A DNA stretch of 64,000 nt from Seiridium cupressi (lineage: Eukaryota; Ascomycota; Sordariomycetes; Amphisphaeriales; Sporocadaceae). Below, piece by piece: positions 46,261-58,004 of this stretch. The DNA lies in NCBI GenBank assembly GCA_036674765.1, contig JARVKI010000140.1, positions 16,057-80,056 of the forward strand, in the 5' to 3' direction. The translations under genes were made by a program, and so were the position numbers. Every line of letters begins with the position of its first letter. Positions within the stretch are counted from its first letter, which is position 1. Below the pieces are notes generated by a model. It did no database searches. It saw nothing but the letters and a program-made list of their open reading frames with translations, and had not been told where the DNA came from.

Positions 46261-48196
46261 ATGCAATCCTACCTACAATCTAGACGCATCGGTCTCGCCG
46301 TACAAGCACAGATCGAGCGAGATCGTGAGAGAGCAGCACTGATAACACATAGCAGTGGCGCGTCGCCGCACAATGTCAATCATCATCATCAGCAGCATGC
46401 CGGTATACAGCAGCTGGCAGAACCTGCGGTGCTGGCAGAAACTGTAGTGCCGGAGCCTGCAGGAGAAAAGACTCTGGATCTTGAGCGCCAGGTCACATCG
46501 TCGAGGTCATCTTCAAGCAGTAGCAACAGCGATGAAGACCCAGGCACCGCCGCGTACCGAACTCAGACGGTGGCAACACAGTATACAGCCCGCGCAGCTC
46601 TCGGACACTCCCTTACGGGTATTCATGCCCGCGACCGGGCCACGCACGAAGGCAAGGGCTCCCAGGTTTTCGTAGTCGGCTGGGAAGGCCCAGACGATCC
46701 GGCCAGTCCTCGAAACTGGACTGTCACGAAGCGCGTATGTTGTACCCTGCAGATCAGTATCATCGCGGCCGCTGTTGGCTGTGCGAGCGGTATAGATGCT
46801 ACGATCCTGCCGCAGGCCGCCGCCGACCTAGGGGTCAGTGATGTTGCCGAGAGCTTAGCCACAGGTTAGTAGTTCACTGTCATGATTATCAGACTTCTCG
46901 CCAGTGAATGCCGGCCACCCTCGACAGAGGTCGTGTCGAGTGTCATCGGGAAGTGTAGGCTAACACGTCACAGGGATGTATCTCGTCGGCCAAGGTGTCG
47001 GTTCTCTCATTGCCGGGCCCTTCTCCGAGACATTCGGGCGCAACTTCGTCTACGCAGGCTCCATGGTTGTTTTCATGCTCTTCATAATGGCTTCCGGGCT
47101 TGCACCTAACTTTGGTGCTCAAATCACGTTCCGCTTCTTTGCCGGATGCGCCGCGTCCACCCCGCTCGTCTGCTCTGGTGGCTCGGTCTCGGACATGTTC
47201 AACGGCCTGGAGAAGACCTGGGGTTTTCCATTGTATGCAATTGCTGCTTTTGGGGGCCCGATGCTAGGCGCGGTGATGGGTGCCTACATTGGTCCTAGCC
47301 CCTTGGTCAGCTGGCGATGGACCGAATGGACAACCCTGATTCTCGCTGGGGTCGTCGTGGTTTTGACACTCCTCTTCATGCCCGAGACATATGCGCCTCT
47401 ACTCCTCCAGTGGAAAGCCGCTCACCTTCGACGTATCACGGGTGACGATAGATACCGATCGCAACACGAGATTGTGGACGCAACACTGCTGAGCAGATTG
47501 AAAGTCAGCATGACACGACCCTTTATCATGCTGACAGAGCCAATTATCATGGCGATGACACTTTATCTGTCTGTCGTCTATATTGTGCTCTTCACGTTCC
47601 TGATCGGATGGCCGTGGATCTTTGAGTACCCTTACGAGATTGGCCAAGGGTTGAGCAACGTCATTTTCATCGCCATGTTCGTGGGCTTACAGTTCACCTT
47701 TATTCTCATCCCAGTGATATACCGCATAACGACGAAACAGATCAAGATTGCCGAGTCTCGGGGTGAGGGCAGTTTGTTCGATCCCGAAGTCCGGCTTTGG
47801 TATGCAATGCTCGGTTCGGCGATATCCATACCAGTGTCACTTTTCTGGATGGGCTGGACAGCCAACTCGTCAATCTCGATCTGGTCGCCTATCCTAGCGG
47901 TTGGCTTGTTCGGATACGGTGTGATGGGCGTCTTCATCTGTGCATACATGTACATCATCGACAGTTACGAAGTGTATTCTGCATCGGCGCTGACATTTGT
48001 TGCGTTGGTACGATACGTCTGCGCGGGTGGGATGACGGTCGTTGGCATTCCGTTCTATGAAAACATGGGTACTGCCTACACGTTGACTATACTTGCGTGC
48101 ATTTCGTGTCTGCTGGCACCGATCCCATACGTCCTCTTCAAATGGGGACACTTGCTGAGGAAGAGGAGCAAGTATGCAATTTCGAGGGAGATCTAA
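46261..48196 (+). CDS. MFS transporter, TPO1/polyamine-type (DHA1)
   Basis: Exons 46261-46864 and 46974-48196 give 608 aa. The first 130 residues are a cytosolic tail with a His/Gln stretch (NHHHQQHAGIQQ) and a Ser run. Then WEGPDDPASPRNWTVTKR is the D-D-P-x-x-P-x-N-W entry typical of TPO1-like and other fungal DHA1 pumps. The splice forms SLATGMYLVGQGVGSLIAGP. ETFGRNFVYAGSMVVFMLF is loop 2-3, SGGSVSDMF is the family S-x-S-D-x-F motif, and GPLVSWRW-type sequence (GPSPLVSWRWTEW) and FMPETYAPLLLQWKA follow. There are twelve hydrophobic helices. It probably exports polyamines or drugs at the plasma membrane. The 109-bp intron has a GTTAGT donor and a CTAAC branch. Confidence 0.92.
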
Positions 48197-50025
48197 GATT
48201 GTGTTCAGGGAGATAGTATTGAATAGTGGTGGTTGGTTGACACGGCATGAATTGAGTACCTTGAAGCTTCGAGAAGTTGATATGGAACGGGTTGAAGCAG
48301 AAACGGTAGACTGCATTTTTGGAAACAAATCTGGGAAGATGCGGGAGTGATTTGAATACAACTCCTCGACCTCAGAGGTTGTATGCAAAGCGCACTGAGT
48401 TCTTAACGATTTGATGGGCGTGATTCGTCATGTGTTTGCCCCTTTTGCTGGACATTTAGGAACGCCACAGGGGTTGGATCGCCGGACGTCGACCCACGTA
48501 TTGTTTGGAATAACAAATGGCTGAACTGCCTCGCATAGTGTGATTATCTCGTCCATGGACGCTGCATCGCAAGAGGCGGAGATAGATGAACATAGACTGG
48601 AAGAGACGTTACTGCGCTCTTCAAACCCATCATTATGGGGGCCGTGGGATCACCCTACCAAAGCCTTGAGAACACTTTCGTATTTGTTTTTAGTTGACGC
48701 AATACGAACATTCTGCGCGAATTTTGAAGATCCAGATTTGTGAAGATCGTGTTGAGGCTTGAACTGGATTCGATTGAAGTTGGGGGAAAAAAAAAAAGAA
48801 AAAAAAATTGAAGACTACCTCAGTCTAGTCCGCCATGGTGGAAGGTAACCAAACTGTTCTATGTCGAAGAAGCACGTGTGGCTGCACCGCGCCCGGGAGC
48901 GCGCCGGATCTAGGCTTGTTAGAGAGGTACGACGTGATTCTGGCTTGATTGCAGCTTTCTCTGTACCTCACTAAGCGAAGGATTGTGAGCGTAAGGCACC
49001 TTGAGCATCGTAACTTGCAACTGTGGCCATTCTCTAATCGGGCCGCTGCTTACTCCTTCGTATGTATATATGACACTACGTGAAGGACGAAACACAATGC
49101 GGAAGATCCGGCATTTCGGGTTTCTCTAGGTAATCTGCAGCTTCAGCTGGTGTTGCACGATGTCGTGACCACCACGAGATACGCGCTATTTCCCACAATG
49201 GCTGAGTACTAATACGAGAAGGGTAAATAGCAGTCGCTCTGGATGTGTTTGGAGAATTTCCCTACCTAGCGTGGCCATTGACTGTGAGACAGAATCTGTT
49301 GATCACTGCCAGGAGTCAGTTGGAAGGCGTATTGCAATGTCCACCCATCCGAAATTGCCGAGGTGATTGAATCCTGCCAAACACAGACCAAACACAGCTG
49401 TTGTGTCTCGATCTGCGTTGACTGGCCCGTCGGCGATTGCAAATTCACTTTTGCCGTCAGAATGATTGCATCAAGTTTGCACTGCCCCTTGAACCTCGTA
49501 CCCAGGAACCCAAGTGCGGATAATTCGGAAACGCCAAACCAAACGGGGCAGCAAACGTGCGCATCTTCAGGCCATTTTCTGGCCGAGCGCATCGATTCAC
49601 CCCCGGCATTCCCACCAAAGAAGCTCAGAGCCCCATTAAACAAGCAAGCAAGCGAGTAAGCTTGGCTAGGGTCAGAGGCTTGTCTATTGGCACATCAGTG
49701 GAATCCTGCCCATCGCCAATTCCTAGCGCCACCTGGACGGACGACCCCCCAGGCATCCACATCCGAGAGTTTACTGTGCCCCTCCATCACCTCGTACTTC
49801 CTCCAGAGGATCAGGGCAGCGCAGGAGCAAGGCACAAGGCCGCCCGCTTTCCCACCAGCAGCCAACACACCATCGCCAACGTCAGCATTTCTCGGCTTTG
49901 TTTGCTCTTTCCTTTTTCCCATTCATTCTGCGGCAGGAGGAACAGGTACCAGCGTCTACACCATTCTCACGTTCTGCATTTCCTACCAGTCATTCGTTAC
50001 TCTCGCATCAATTTACGTTGCGATC
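48197..50025. other. Intergenic with A-rich run and pyrimidine-rich leader
   Basis: About 1.8 kb with no supported gene. An A-rich run with one G lies near 48787-48807. From about 49880 the plus strand becomes CT-rich, the probable leader of the GH72 gene. Frames of up to 179 codons here are leader or antisense readings. Confidence 0.5.
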
Positions 50026-51754
50026 ATGAAGCCGTTTTCGCTCGCCTCGGGCGTCGCGGTCGGCGCTTCGTTCTTCTCGGGCGCAATCGCTGCTGATCCA
50101 GCTTGGCAAACCATCCCCCCCATTGAAGCTGTTGGCCAACACTTCTTCTACAGCAACAACGGCTCGCAGTTGTATGTCAACCTTCCCTCCACGTGCATTG
50201 CACGCCGGGATCCCACGTGTTAAGAAGCTAATCATTCCCAGCTACCTCAAGGGAGTCGCCTATCAGGAGAACTTCAGCCCCAATGGCACGGACAACAACC
50301 CCGATGTCAAGTATACCGACCCTCTCGCTGATGGAGCCTCTTGTGCACGAGATATTCCCTTCCTGAAACAAATCTTCACCAACGTCATTCGGGTCTACGC
50401 TGTTGACCCGACCGCAGATCACGATGACTGCATGCAACAACTCGCCGCCGCCGACATCTATGTCGTCGCCGATCTAAGCCAGCCAGGCGAGTCCATCAAC
50501 AGCAACGATCCGGAATGGAATGTCCCGCTCTTCACCAGATACACGAGCGTCGTCGACTCTCTGAGCAAATACAACAACGTCATTGGCTTCTTCGCAGGAA
50601 ACGAAGTGATTAGCGCTTCTAACCAAACTGCTGCTGCTGCTTTCGTCAAGGCCGCTGTACGGGACACCAAAGCCTACATCAAGTCGGTGAACTACCGCAC
50701 CTCTCTTGGCGTGGGATACGCTACTGCCGACGTGCCCGGACGAGACCAATTGGCCGCTTACTTTGCTTGCGAGCCCGATTCCACCACCCCTTCGGGCATT
50801 GACTTCTGGGGCTACAATGTCTACTCGTGGTGTGGAGACAGTGACTACACCAAGTCGTCTTACGGCGAGCGTGTCGATTTCTTCAGTGACTATCCTGTTC
50901 CAGTGTTCTTCGCTGAGTACGGCTGTATCGAGGGCGTCGACGGCGGTCCCGACCACCGGCCATTCACCGAGGTACCTGTTCTTTACGGCAACATGACCGA
51001 GGTTTTCTCAGGCGGCATTGTTTACCAGTGGTTTTGGTCAGACAACATGTATGGGCTGGTGGACATTAACAACAACAACGTCGAGCCCAAGGCTGACTTC
51101 ACCTCCCTCTCGAGTCAATTGGCCAAAATTAGTCCCACCATCACTCAGTCAAGCGCCTATAAGCCATCCAACTCGCCCCCTGCTTGTCCGTCCACTGGTA
51201 CTACAGCTGGCGTTACCTGGCTTCCTCAGGCATCACCCCTTCCACCAAACGTCAACCCTCAGCTCTGCCAGTGCGAGGAGGCTTCTTTCAGCTGTGCTGT
51301 TTCTACAGATGATGCAGATAATTATGGCGACGCTTTCGATTACATTTGCGGAAAGAATGCCAAATACTGCGCCGGAATCGAGCATAACGCTACGACTGGA
51401 TCCTACGGCGCTATCAGCGGCTGTGACCCGAAGGTACAGCTTGGCTTCGTGGCAAACCAATACTACCTCGACCAGAACTCGAACAAAGATGCCTGCGACT
51501 TCAACGGTGTTGCCAGTGTTCAGGGAGCTGCTACTGCTAGCACCTGTAGCAACCTGATAGGATCAGCCGGCACAGATGGTCTTGGTTCTGTTGCCAGTCC
51601 CACTGGCCAGCAGGGCACAGCAGCAGCAAGTTCTTCATCCAGCGTGGGTGTTCCTGGTTATAACACACCGGGTATTTCTGGATTCGGAACTGCTCTTTTC
51701 ATTGCATATGCGATTACGCTCGTGGTTTCTGGTGTTGGAATGATTGTGCTGTAG
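50026..51754 (+). CDS. GPI-anchored 1,3-beta-glucanosyltransferase, GH72 with CBM43 (Gel/Gas family)
   Basis: Exons 50026-50171 and 50242-51754 give 552 aa. The start MKPFSLASGVAVGASFFSGA is a signal peptide. The splice forms SNNGSQFYLKGVAYQENFSP. The two catalytic glutamates sit in FFAGNEVISA (Glu about 170, acid/base) and VFFAEYGCIEG (Glu about 274, nucleophile). A C-terminal cysteine-rich X8/CBM43 module follows (LCQCEEASFSCAV, YICGKNAKYCAGI, KDACDFNGVASV), then a Ser-rich linker and a hydrophobic end (GTALFIAYAITLVVSGVGM) typical of GPI attachment. The enzyme cuts and re-joins beta-1,3-glucan chains in the cell wall. All parts are intact. Confidence 0.96.
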
Positions 51755-52235
51755 ACTATTCCTGGACAAGGTGTGAAATTAGGATTTGTATTGGAATGAT
51801 GCACCTCGAGGCATAAACTTTGGGGGCTTGGGACAGTTTTGGGGGTTAGTGTCATTTTGACGCTCGATCAGCTGGAGTCATTGTTTGAGTATTTAGACTA
51901 GGGTCTTTGACAGACAGGGAGGGCATAATGGAGACATTCTGAGCTTGAGTAGGATGATACCCCATACTATTGTCCCTGGTAGTGATGCGAACGACAGTCT
52001 CCTGCCTGCAATGGATAACCCACTTTCAGACAGCTACTACGTAGTATATAACTGCGGAGTTGCCAAAGTGGGGCCAGCATGCTTGCCGATGGTCAAACGC
52101 GGGACAAGATCCCAGGGGTGTCTCACGAGCCCCTCCTGAGAGACTGACGACATCGGACCAGCCAAAACCTTAGTCTCCTCAGTTCTAGACAACTGACATT
52201 TAGAGGAACTCTGTTGAACACGTAGCGCCATCAAC
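51755..52235. other. Intergenic, no gene seen
   Basis: About 480 bp between the GH72 gene and the Gfo/Idh/MocA gene, both plus strand. No feature recognised. Confidence 0.5.
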
Positions 52236-53347
52236 ATGTCTGGAAAAATTGGTGTTGCTATTATCGGAAGCGGTAAGTCCAGATACTCGTCATCTCACAC
52301 CAGAAAATAACACTAAGCGTGAACTATGTATGATCAGGCATCTTCGTCAAGGAGGAGCACCTCCCCGCTGTGCAGAAGTCTACCGACTTGGAGCTCAAGG
52401 CCATCTACTCTCGCTCTCTGAAATCCGCCAAGAGCGTCTCGGAAGGCCTGACTGATGTTGCTCTGTACAGCGAAGACAGCGACCAAGACTACTCCGACCT
52501 GCTCAAGCGCGACGACGTACAGGCCGTCATCATCGCCCTTCCCATTCCCGTGCAGCCAGACTTCATCAAAAAAGCACTAGATGCCGGGAAACATGTCTTG
52601 GCAGAGAAGCCTCTGGCAAAGGATGTGGAGACGGGCGAGGACTTGGTAGCGTATTATCGTGATCGCATCGCCGGCAAAAATGTCACATTCGCTGTCGCCG
52701 AGCAGTTCAGATACCTCAACTCGTACCTCCACGCCTCCTCCGAAATCGCAAAGTTGGGCAGGGTTCTCGGCGTCCAACATCGTCTGCATTTCACTGTCAA
52801 TCCCGGCGGCAAGTACTTCGAGACTCCCTGGCGCAAGGTTCCTGATTACCAGGGCGGTTTCCTGCTTGACGGAGGTGTGCACCAGCTTGCGGCCATCAGA
52901 CTACTATTGAAGGGCGGCGGCGTTAAAGTCAAGAGCGTGGCTGCCCAGACGGTGCAATTGAGGGAATGGCTCCCGCCGTTGGACACAGTCGATGCCGCGC
53001 TGAAGCTCGACAATGGCGCGACCGGGTTCGTGAGCATGAGTTTCGGCAGCTCGTTCGACGATGCCGAGCTCGCGGTCGCCTGCGAGAAGGGCTCGGTGAG
53101 CGTCGACAGGCATGGTAATGTCTCGGTCAAGCTCGTCGGCGAGAAGGAGGCCAAGAGCGTCGAGAAGAAGAACGAGGAGGGCGGCGTCGCGACCGAGGTG
53201 TGGGCCTGGGCGAAGAGTATCAAGAATGGGAAGCCGGACGATGAGCAGAGCCCTGAGGAGGCTTTGGCGGATCTGGAGTTCCTGGAAGCGCTACTCAAGA
53301 GTGGAGAGAAGGAGGGTGCGCCCGTTGTGTTGAGTTTGCAGATTTGA
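52236..53347 (+). CDS. Gfo/Idh/MocA-family NAD(P)-dependent oxidoreductase
   Basis: Exons 52236-52272 and 52338-53347 give 348 aa. The 37-base first exon encodes MSGKIGVAIIGSG, and the splice adds IFVKEEHLPA, making the Rossmann dinucleotide loop GxGxF. The motif AGKHVLAEKPLAKDVETGED holds the catalytic EKP Lys. YQGGFLLDGGVHQLAAIRLL (G-G-x-x-x-D-x-G-V-H) is the C-terminal-domain substrate-site motif. Family members oxidise or reduce sugar, dihydrodiol or related substrates. The hydantoinase gene is its convergent neighbour, but no link is implied by sequence. Length is normal for the family. Confidence 0.92.
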
Positions 53348-53956
53348 AGACAGGCCTTCAAGACGTGTGTCATTATTGCTTATCAGTCTTTCAGGAATGT
53401 ACTCCTAATTCCTCCTTAGCTGTCACTACCCCGAGTTTTGCTTCCTTAAGGGTGATATTATTTGCTGACTGCTGCTACAGCACCTTAGTCCACAATGCTC
53501 AGCATCTAGGTCTTACTCAAGATGAAAATTTAGGTGTTTATTTCTATTATAAAAACATCTAACAAGTCGTTTTCTTTTATTCGAGGCTTTAATATCAATT
53601 CATATTTTGATATACTGTAACATGCGCAACCGCGTTTGAGGAAATGAATACAAATCAAGCCGCATAACGGCGTTCGGAATCAGCTACCATTACCTTTTGC
53701 AACCGTTAACATAGCTTTATCATCGGCTGACTGACAGACATATGGCCACGGAAATAAAACATGAGCTCATCGCCTCGCCAGCCTCTCACCGTTGATTCGG
53801 GACTACTTTCTCTAATGCTATATCTTGACTCTTGGCCTTTTCAGGGATACCAATAATTGCAACTAATACACATCTATCTCACCATATAAACCAGTACTTT
53901 CCTAGACCATCTCTAAACCCTCTTTGCGAGTCGAGCTCATTGTTTTGTCTTCATGG
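53348..53956. other. Convergent 3' intergenic region
   Basis: About 610 bp between the 3' ends of the oxidoreductase (plus) and the hydantoinase (minus). AT-rich, no gene recognised. Confidence 0.5.
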
Positions 53957-55804
53957 TCACGTCCAGTATGACAACTCACCCTTGGACATCCCTGTCGGCT
54001 GTCTTCCCATCTGACCGGTCAGGAGCGTCGACTTTTCCCTCTTCAAGAATACTCCGTCCCCTTTCCTCGCTGTGACCCCCTGGCCGTCTCTGTCCCATGC
54101 TAGCTGCCCTCTCAGGAATACATAGCGTGGCCAATTGCGGACTTGGATGCCCTCGAACGGTGTATAGTCAATGCGGTGGTGAAGCATCCCATTGGTTATC
54201 GTTATCTTGCTTCGCTTATGCGCAACCTCGTGGCTACTACTCGTCGGTCCATCCGCCTCCGAATGAGAGACCAAAGGTGCTTCTTCTGGGTACCAGATCA
54301 CGATGTTGGCATCAAAGCCTGGCTGTAGACTCCCTTTAGAAGCACCTAGACCATATAGCTTGGCTGGATTTGTTGAGGTCAGCTCGACGAACCGCGGCAG
54401 CGATATCCGGATCTTGTCGTCTTCAAACCCGCCGCTTGGTCGTGAGGGGTCGAATGTCCGATCAAAGAGCAGCGGTAACCGAGTCTCAAGGCCCGGCAGC
54501 CCGTTAGGCACGATGCGAAAATCTCCATGGCTGTGTCCTTCCTCAGTCTTGGTAAAGCCTTTAAGCTTTCCGCATTCGTGGTCGAACGTCGCTGGCGCGT
54601 GGTCAGAAGACACCACCGTAAAGGTGCCATTTGCTAAACCCATCCAGATCTCTTCAAGATCTTTTGGATTGTGTCGCAATGGGGGAGCGCAGATGCTCTT
54701 GGCGCCTTCAAAGTCATTCTCGCCCGAGCGTAGCCTGTCGCTCAGCAGGTACAGATAATGTGGACATGTCTCTGCGTGGATCGGAAGCAGTCTCCTCTGT
54801 GCGTCGCTTACGTGTGTGACAGCTGTAGGCGCGGACATGTGCACAATCAAGATTGGCGTGTCGGTCACTTCTGCTAAGCTAATTGCTCTGTAGGTCGCTT
54901 CGGACTCTGCGATCTGTGGGCGTGCCACAGAATGGAAGAAAGTACCCGTGTTATTCTGCTTTGCCAAGCGCCTGATGGAGTCAGTCAGCCCTAACTGTTT
55001 CGGACGTTCAATGCATCAATATCCTACTTCGTAATTTTTTCAATCATATCATTATTCTCGGCGTGAATCATGGTTGTTATACCCAAAGTGCGTGCTCGCG
55101 TCATGATGCTGAAGAGGTCGCCATCGCCAAGCTTCATTGGCTCATCTGCGGGTAGTCAGCAAAACGTTCCTTCAGATACGTCTATCCGCATTTCGTCGAC
55201 TTACAGGTCATATAGAGCTTCACACTCGTGATTCCCTCTCTTTTTACGAGTAGAGGTAATTCTTCCTCGAGGACGGTGTCGGTTGGATTGGTCAAGATAA
55301 CATGAATCCCGTAATCGCAAAACGAATTCCCCTTGGCCTTTTTATGATAAGCCTCCAGAGCAGGCCAAATGCTTTCCTCGTGGCGTTTCTGACTTGCGAA
55401 AGCTATCACCGTAGTGTTGCCGCCTGCGATAGCTGAGCGACTGCCCGTCTCCCAATTATCGCCAGTGGGTGAGTTGTCTTGTTGAATATGGACGTGGGAA
55501 TCTACGCCTCTGTCTCCTGTCGTAAGGTTCAAGGACATACAATTGCCACTGGGAGGACGAACCCTGGCGTAATATAAGCACCCTCTGCGTTGACGACATT
55601 GGTCCTTGGCCCCACTGCCAGCCCTGTACCGATACAGCTGATCTTACCACCTACCACCCCGATTTCGACACCAAGTGGAAGCACCTCCGCGGCTGTAACC
55701 TGTGAAGGTCAGATGAAAGATCGATGTTTAGATGATGTACCTACTATGCGACCATTTCGGACAATAAGATCGAACTCGCTCGATTGATGCCCCGTTGGCG
55801 ACAT
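53957..55804 (-). CDS. Dihydropyrimidinase / D-hydantoinase-like cyclic amidohydrolase
   Basis: Exons in transcript order are 55804-55745, 55699-55563, 55509-55205, 55145-55028 and 54971-53957 (544 aa). Joins follow reading frame and family sequence: NGRIVTAAEV, TPGGVDSHVHIQQDN, SVKLYMTYEPMKLGDGDLFS and ITKRLAKQNNTGTFFH. All metal-site residues of the family are present: His71 and His73 (HVH), the carboxylated Lys163 (VKLYMT), His195 (MIHAEN), His251 (IVHMSA) and Asp330 (SSDHAPATF). The enzyme hydrolyses cyclic ureides (dihydropyrimidines, 5-substituted hydantoins) to N-carbamoyl amino acids, probably in the cytosol. It is divergent from a carbamoylase gene 376 bp away, which would take its product. 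Sequence cannot separate dihydropyrimidinase from hydantoinase; allantoinase is less likely. Confidence 0.93.
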
Positions 55805-56180
55805 GATTGTTGTGAACTTGAGCTTCGCGGTCGGGACAAGGAATGAGAGGCTAATTACCTAGGCAGCTAGAAATAACTAGTCGAAGAGGCAGTGGACTAT
55901 ATCTCTCCATGTGTGAATGGCCTCCGTTATAATCCAGTGAGTCTATGATATTGATAATGCAGGCGTTTCGGGGGTGGCCGACCGACTACCCCGCCGAATG
56001 AGACACTGCGGAGGCCTTATCGCTGATCGTCTTCCGATGAACGCCGGTAAAGTCATTGATACACCAGCTGCTGTGCCCGTTGAGAAGGAATTATGTAGTT
56101 TGCTCAAGTTTAAAAACACAGAAGAAGTCATTGCCTGAATAAATCTTCAAGTACGCGCTTTTACCATACAAAAGGCAAAT
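55805..56180. promoter_or_regulatory. Shared divergent promoter region of the hydantoinase/carbamoylase pair
   Basis: 376 bp between the two start codons of head-to-head genes, so both promoters must lie here. A TATCT or GATA-type core is seen (ATATCTC near 55900, GATATTG near 55948). GATA factors control nitrogen genes in fungi, but such short motifs occur by chance. No clear TATA box was found. Confidence 0.5.
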
Positions 56181-57294
56181 ATGGCGTCCCCTCGTATCAT
56201 CACCGTGGCCGCTGCACAACTGGGGCCGAACCAGAAGACGGCATCGCGGGAGTCAATCCTGTGCCGCATGTTGAAGCTTATGGATGAAGCATCAACCAAA
56301 GGTGTTAGACTCATTGCCTACCCAGAACTTGCCCTTACCACCTTCTTCCCGGTCCACTATATGACGGACAAGGAAGAAATAGCCAGTTACTTCGAGCCGA
56401 CCTCAGCAGGGGATCCATATGCAGTCCTCTCAACACCTCATGCCAAGCCGCTGGTCGATAAAGCAAACGAGCTGGGCATCGACTTCTATTTGGGATTCGC
56501 AGAGCGCTGGACGGGAGAGGACGGCAACACGACTGACTTCAACACTTGCATTTACTACTCTGTCGCGGCCAAGAACGGGGCTGGCAAGTACAGGAAGGTC
56601 CACCTCCCAGGACGAACAGAGCCACTACCGGATCCAAAGGCCTTTCAGCAGCTTGAGAAGAAGTACTTCACCCCTGGAGACTTGGGCTTCCAGGCATTTA
56701 GGGCGCCGGGCCTAGTGGAAGGTGCACTGAAGGCAGAGAATGTTGAGTCGGGGATTGACTCTGCGGGCAAGGGTGACCCAATCCTGGGAATGTTGATCTG
56801 CAATGATAGAAGATGGCCCGAGGCCTGGAGACCGTACGGACTGCAGGTAATGTCAAATCCCATGCTTATTGAAACCACGTACTGAAAAGTCGCAGGGCGC
56901 GGAGCTTGTCATCGAGGGCTACAATACTACGGCATGGGCACCACAGTACGAGGGATCGCCCGAGGAACAACAAGAGCTAGCCGAATTTCATCATCGTCTG
57001 TCATGCCAGTCTGGAAGTTATCAGAATGCCCTGTGGAGCATAAATATTGCGAAATGTGGCATAGAAAACGACCAAGGGCTCATTGGCTGCAGTCTGATCA
57101 TTGATCCAAATGGCAAGATCGTGGCCGAGTCCAAGACCATGGATGACGAACTCATTATTGCGAGCATTGACCTGGCGATGGGCCAGTCACAGCGGGCACG
57201 CGTGTTCAACTTCGAGAAACACAGGAGGCCAGAGCATTATGGAATTATCTTGGAGCAGGTTGGACTACGGGAGATTCCCCTGCTCCACCGCTAA
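56181..57294 (+). CDS. N-carbamoyl-amino-acid amidohydrolase (carbamoylase), nitrilase superfamily
   Basis: Exons 56181-56846 and 56896-57294 give 354 aa. The nitrilase-superfamily triad is present: Glu49 in AYPELALTTFFP, Lys139 in KYRKVHLPG and Cys207 in MLICNDRRWPEAWR. The segments ICNDRRWPEAWRPYGLQGAE, QSGSYQNALWSINIAKCG and FNFEKHRRPEHYGIILEQVG closely follow bacterial D-carbamoylase. That enzyme hydrolyses N-carbamoyl-D-amino acids to D-amino acid, ammonia and CO2. An extra stretch of about 25 residues (about 172-200) precedes the Cys block. The enzyme is probably cytosolic. It is paired head-to-head with the hydantoinase. Resemblance to bacterial enzymes raises the question of old horizontal transfer, but the gene has a spliceosomal intron (49 bp). 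Confidence 0.93.
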
Positions 57295-58004
57295 TAAAAC
57301 ACATAATTCGTGCTACCTTCTATATTCTCATCACCACCACGCTTAGTGCTTCCCCCAGAATACAAACGGAGAGGCAGATGTCGAGCCGGATGAACAAGTC
57401 AGCGAGCGCTTAGAATAATAAGGCTCAGGCGTCTCGTACTTGAAGAAAGAGACTGAAGTGGCCATGGGTAACATCATGCTGAGCCTAAGAGACGAGATTT
57501 AGCTTCTAGAAACCTACTTGAAGATATACCGGTGAGCTAACTAGTCGCGTCCTATAACCCTCGGAAGGTTTTGGACGCTGCACTCACCTATCCTGTTTGG
57601 CAGCAACTCTAGTACAATAGTCCTTCTCCTTGAATTAAATAGAGGCGCTGGCTGCCACAAGGCAAGGCCCAAAGCTCCATGGCTGCCTGCACAGCAACAC
57701 AAAAGTCTTCCCTCCAACCAGCAACCCGCAAAACAAACCACACATCACACACACTGCCAGGGCTGTTGAGTTTAATTTTCCTACTGTACGCTTGACCAGA
57801 CGCATTGACTGCAACTTTCACATCGAATTTATTGCATTCGGACTGACATTTTCGCAACACTTTTTGCTGTTGTCGGCCGCTGCGGTTGGCATAAGCAAGC
57901 AATCAGAATTTGCAGCCCTCTTTCCGAACAGCGGCATCACTTGCCAGAAAACCAAGCTACATCGCATCAACACTTCTACAACTCAAGGGCAAGAACTCTG
58001 CAAC
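57295..58004. other. Intergenic, no gene seen
   Basis: About 710 bp between the carbamoylase and the large ATPase-like gene, both plus strand. It should hold the promoter and leader of the latter. No other feature seen. Confidence 0.5.
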
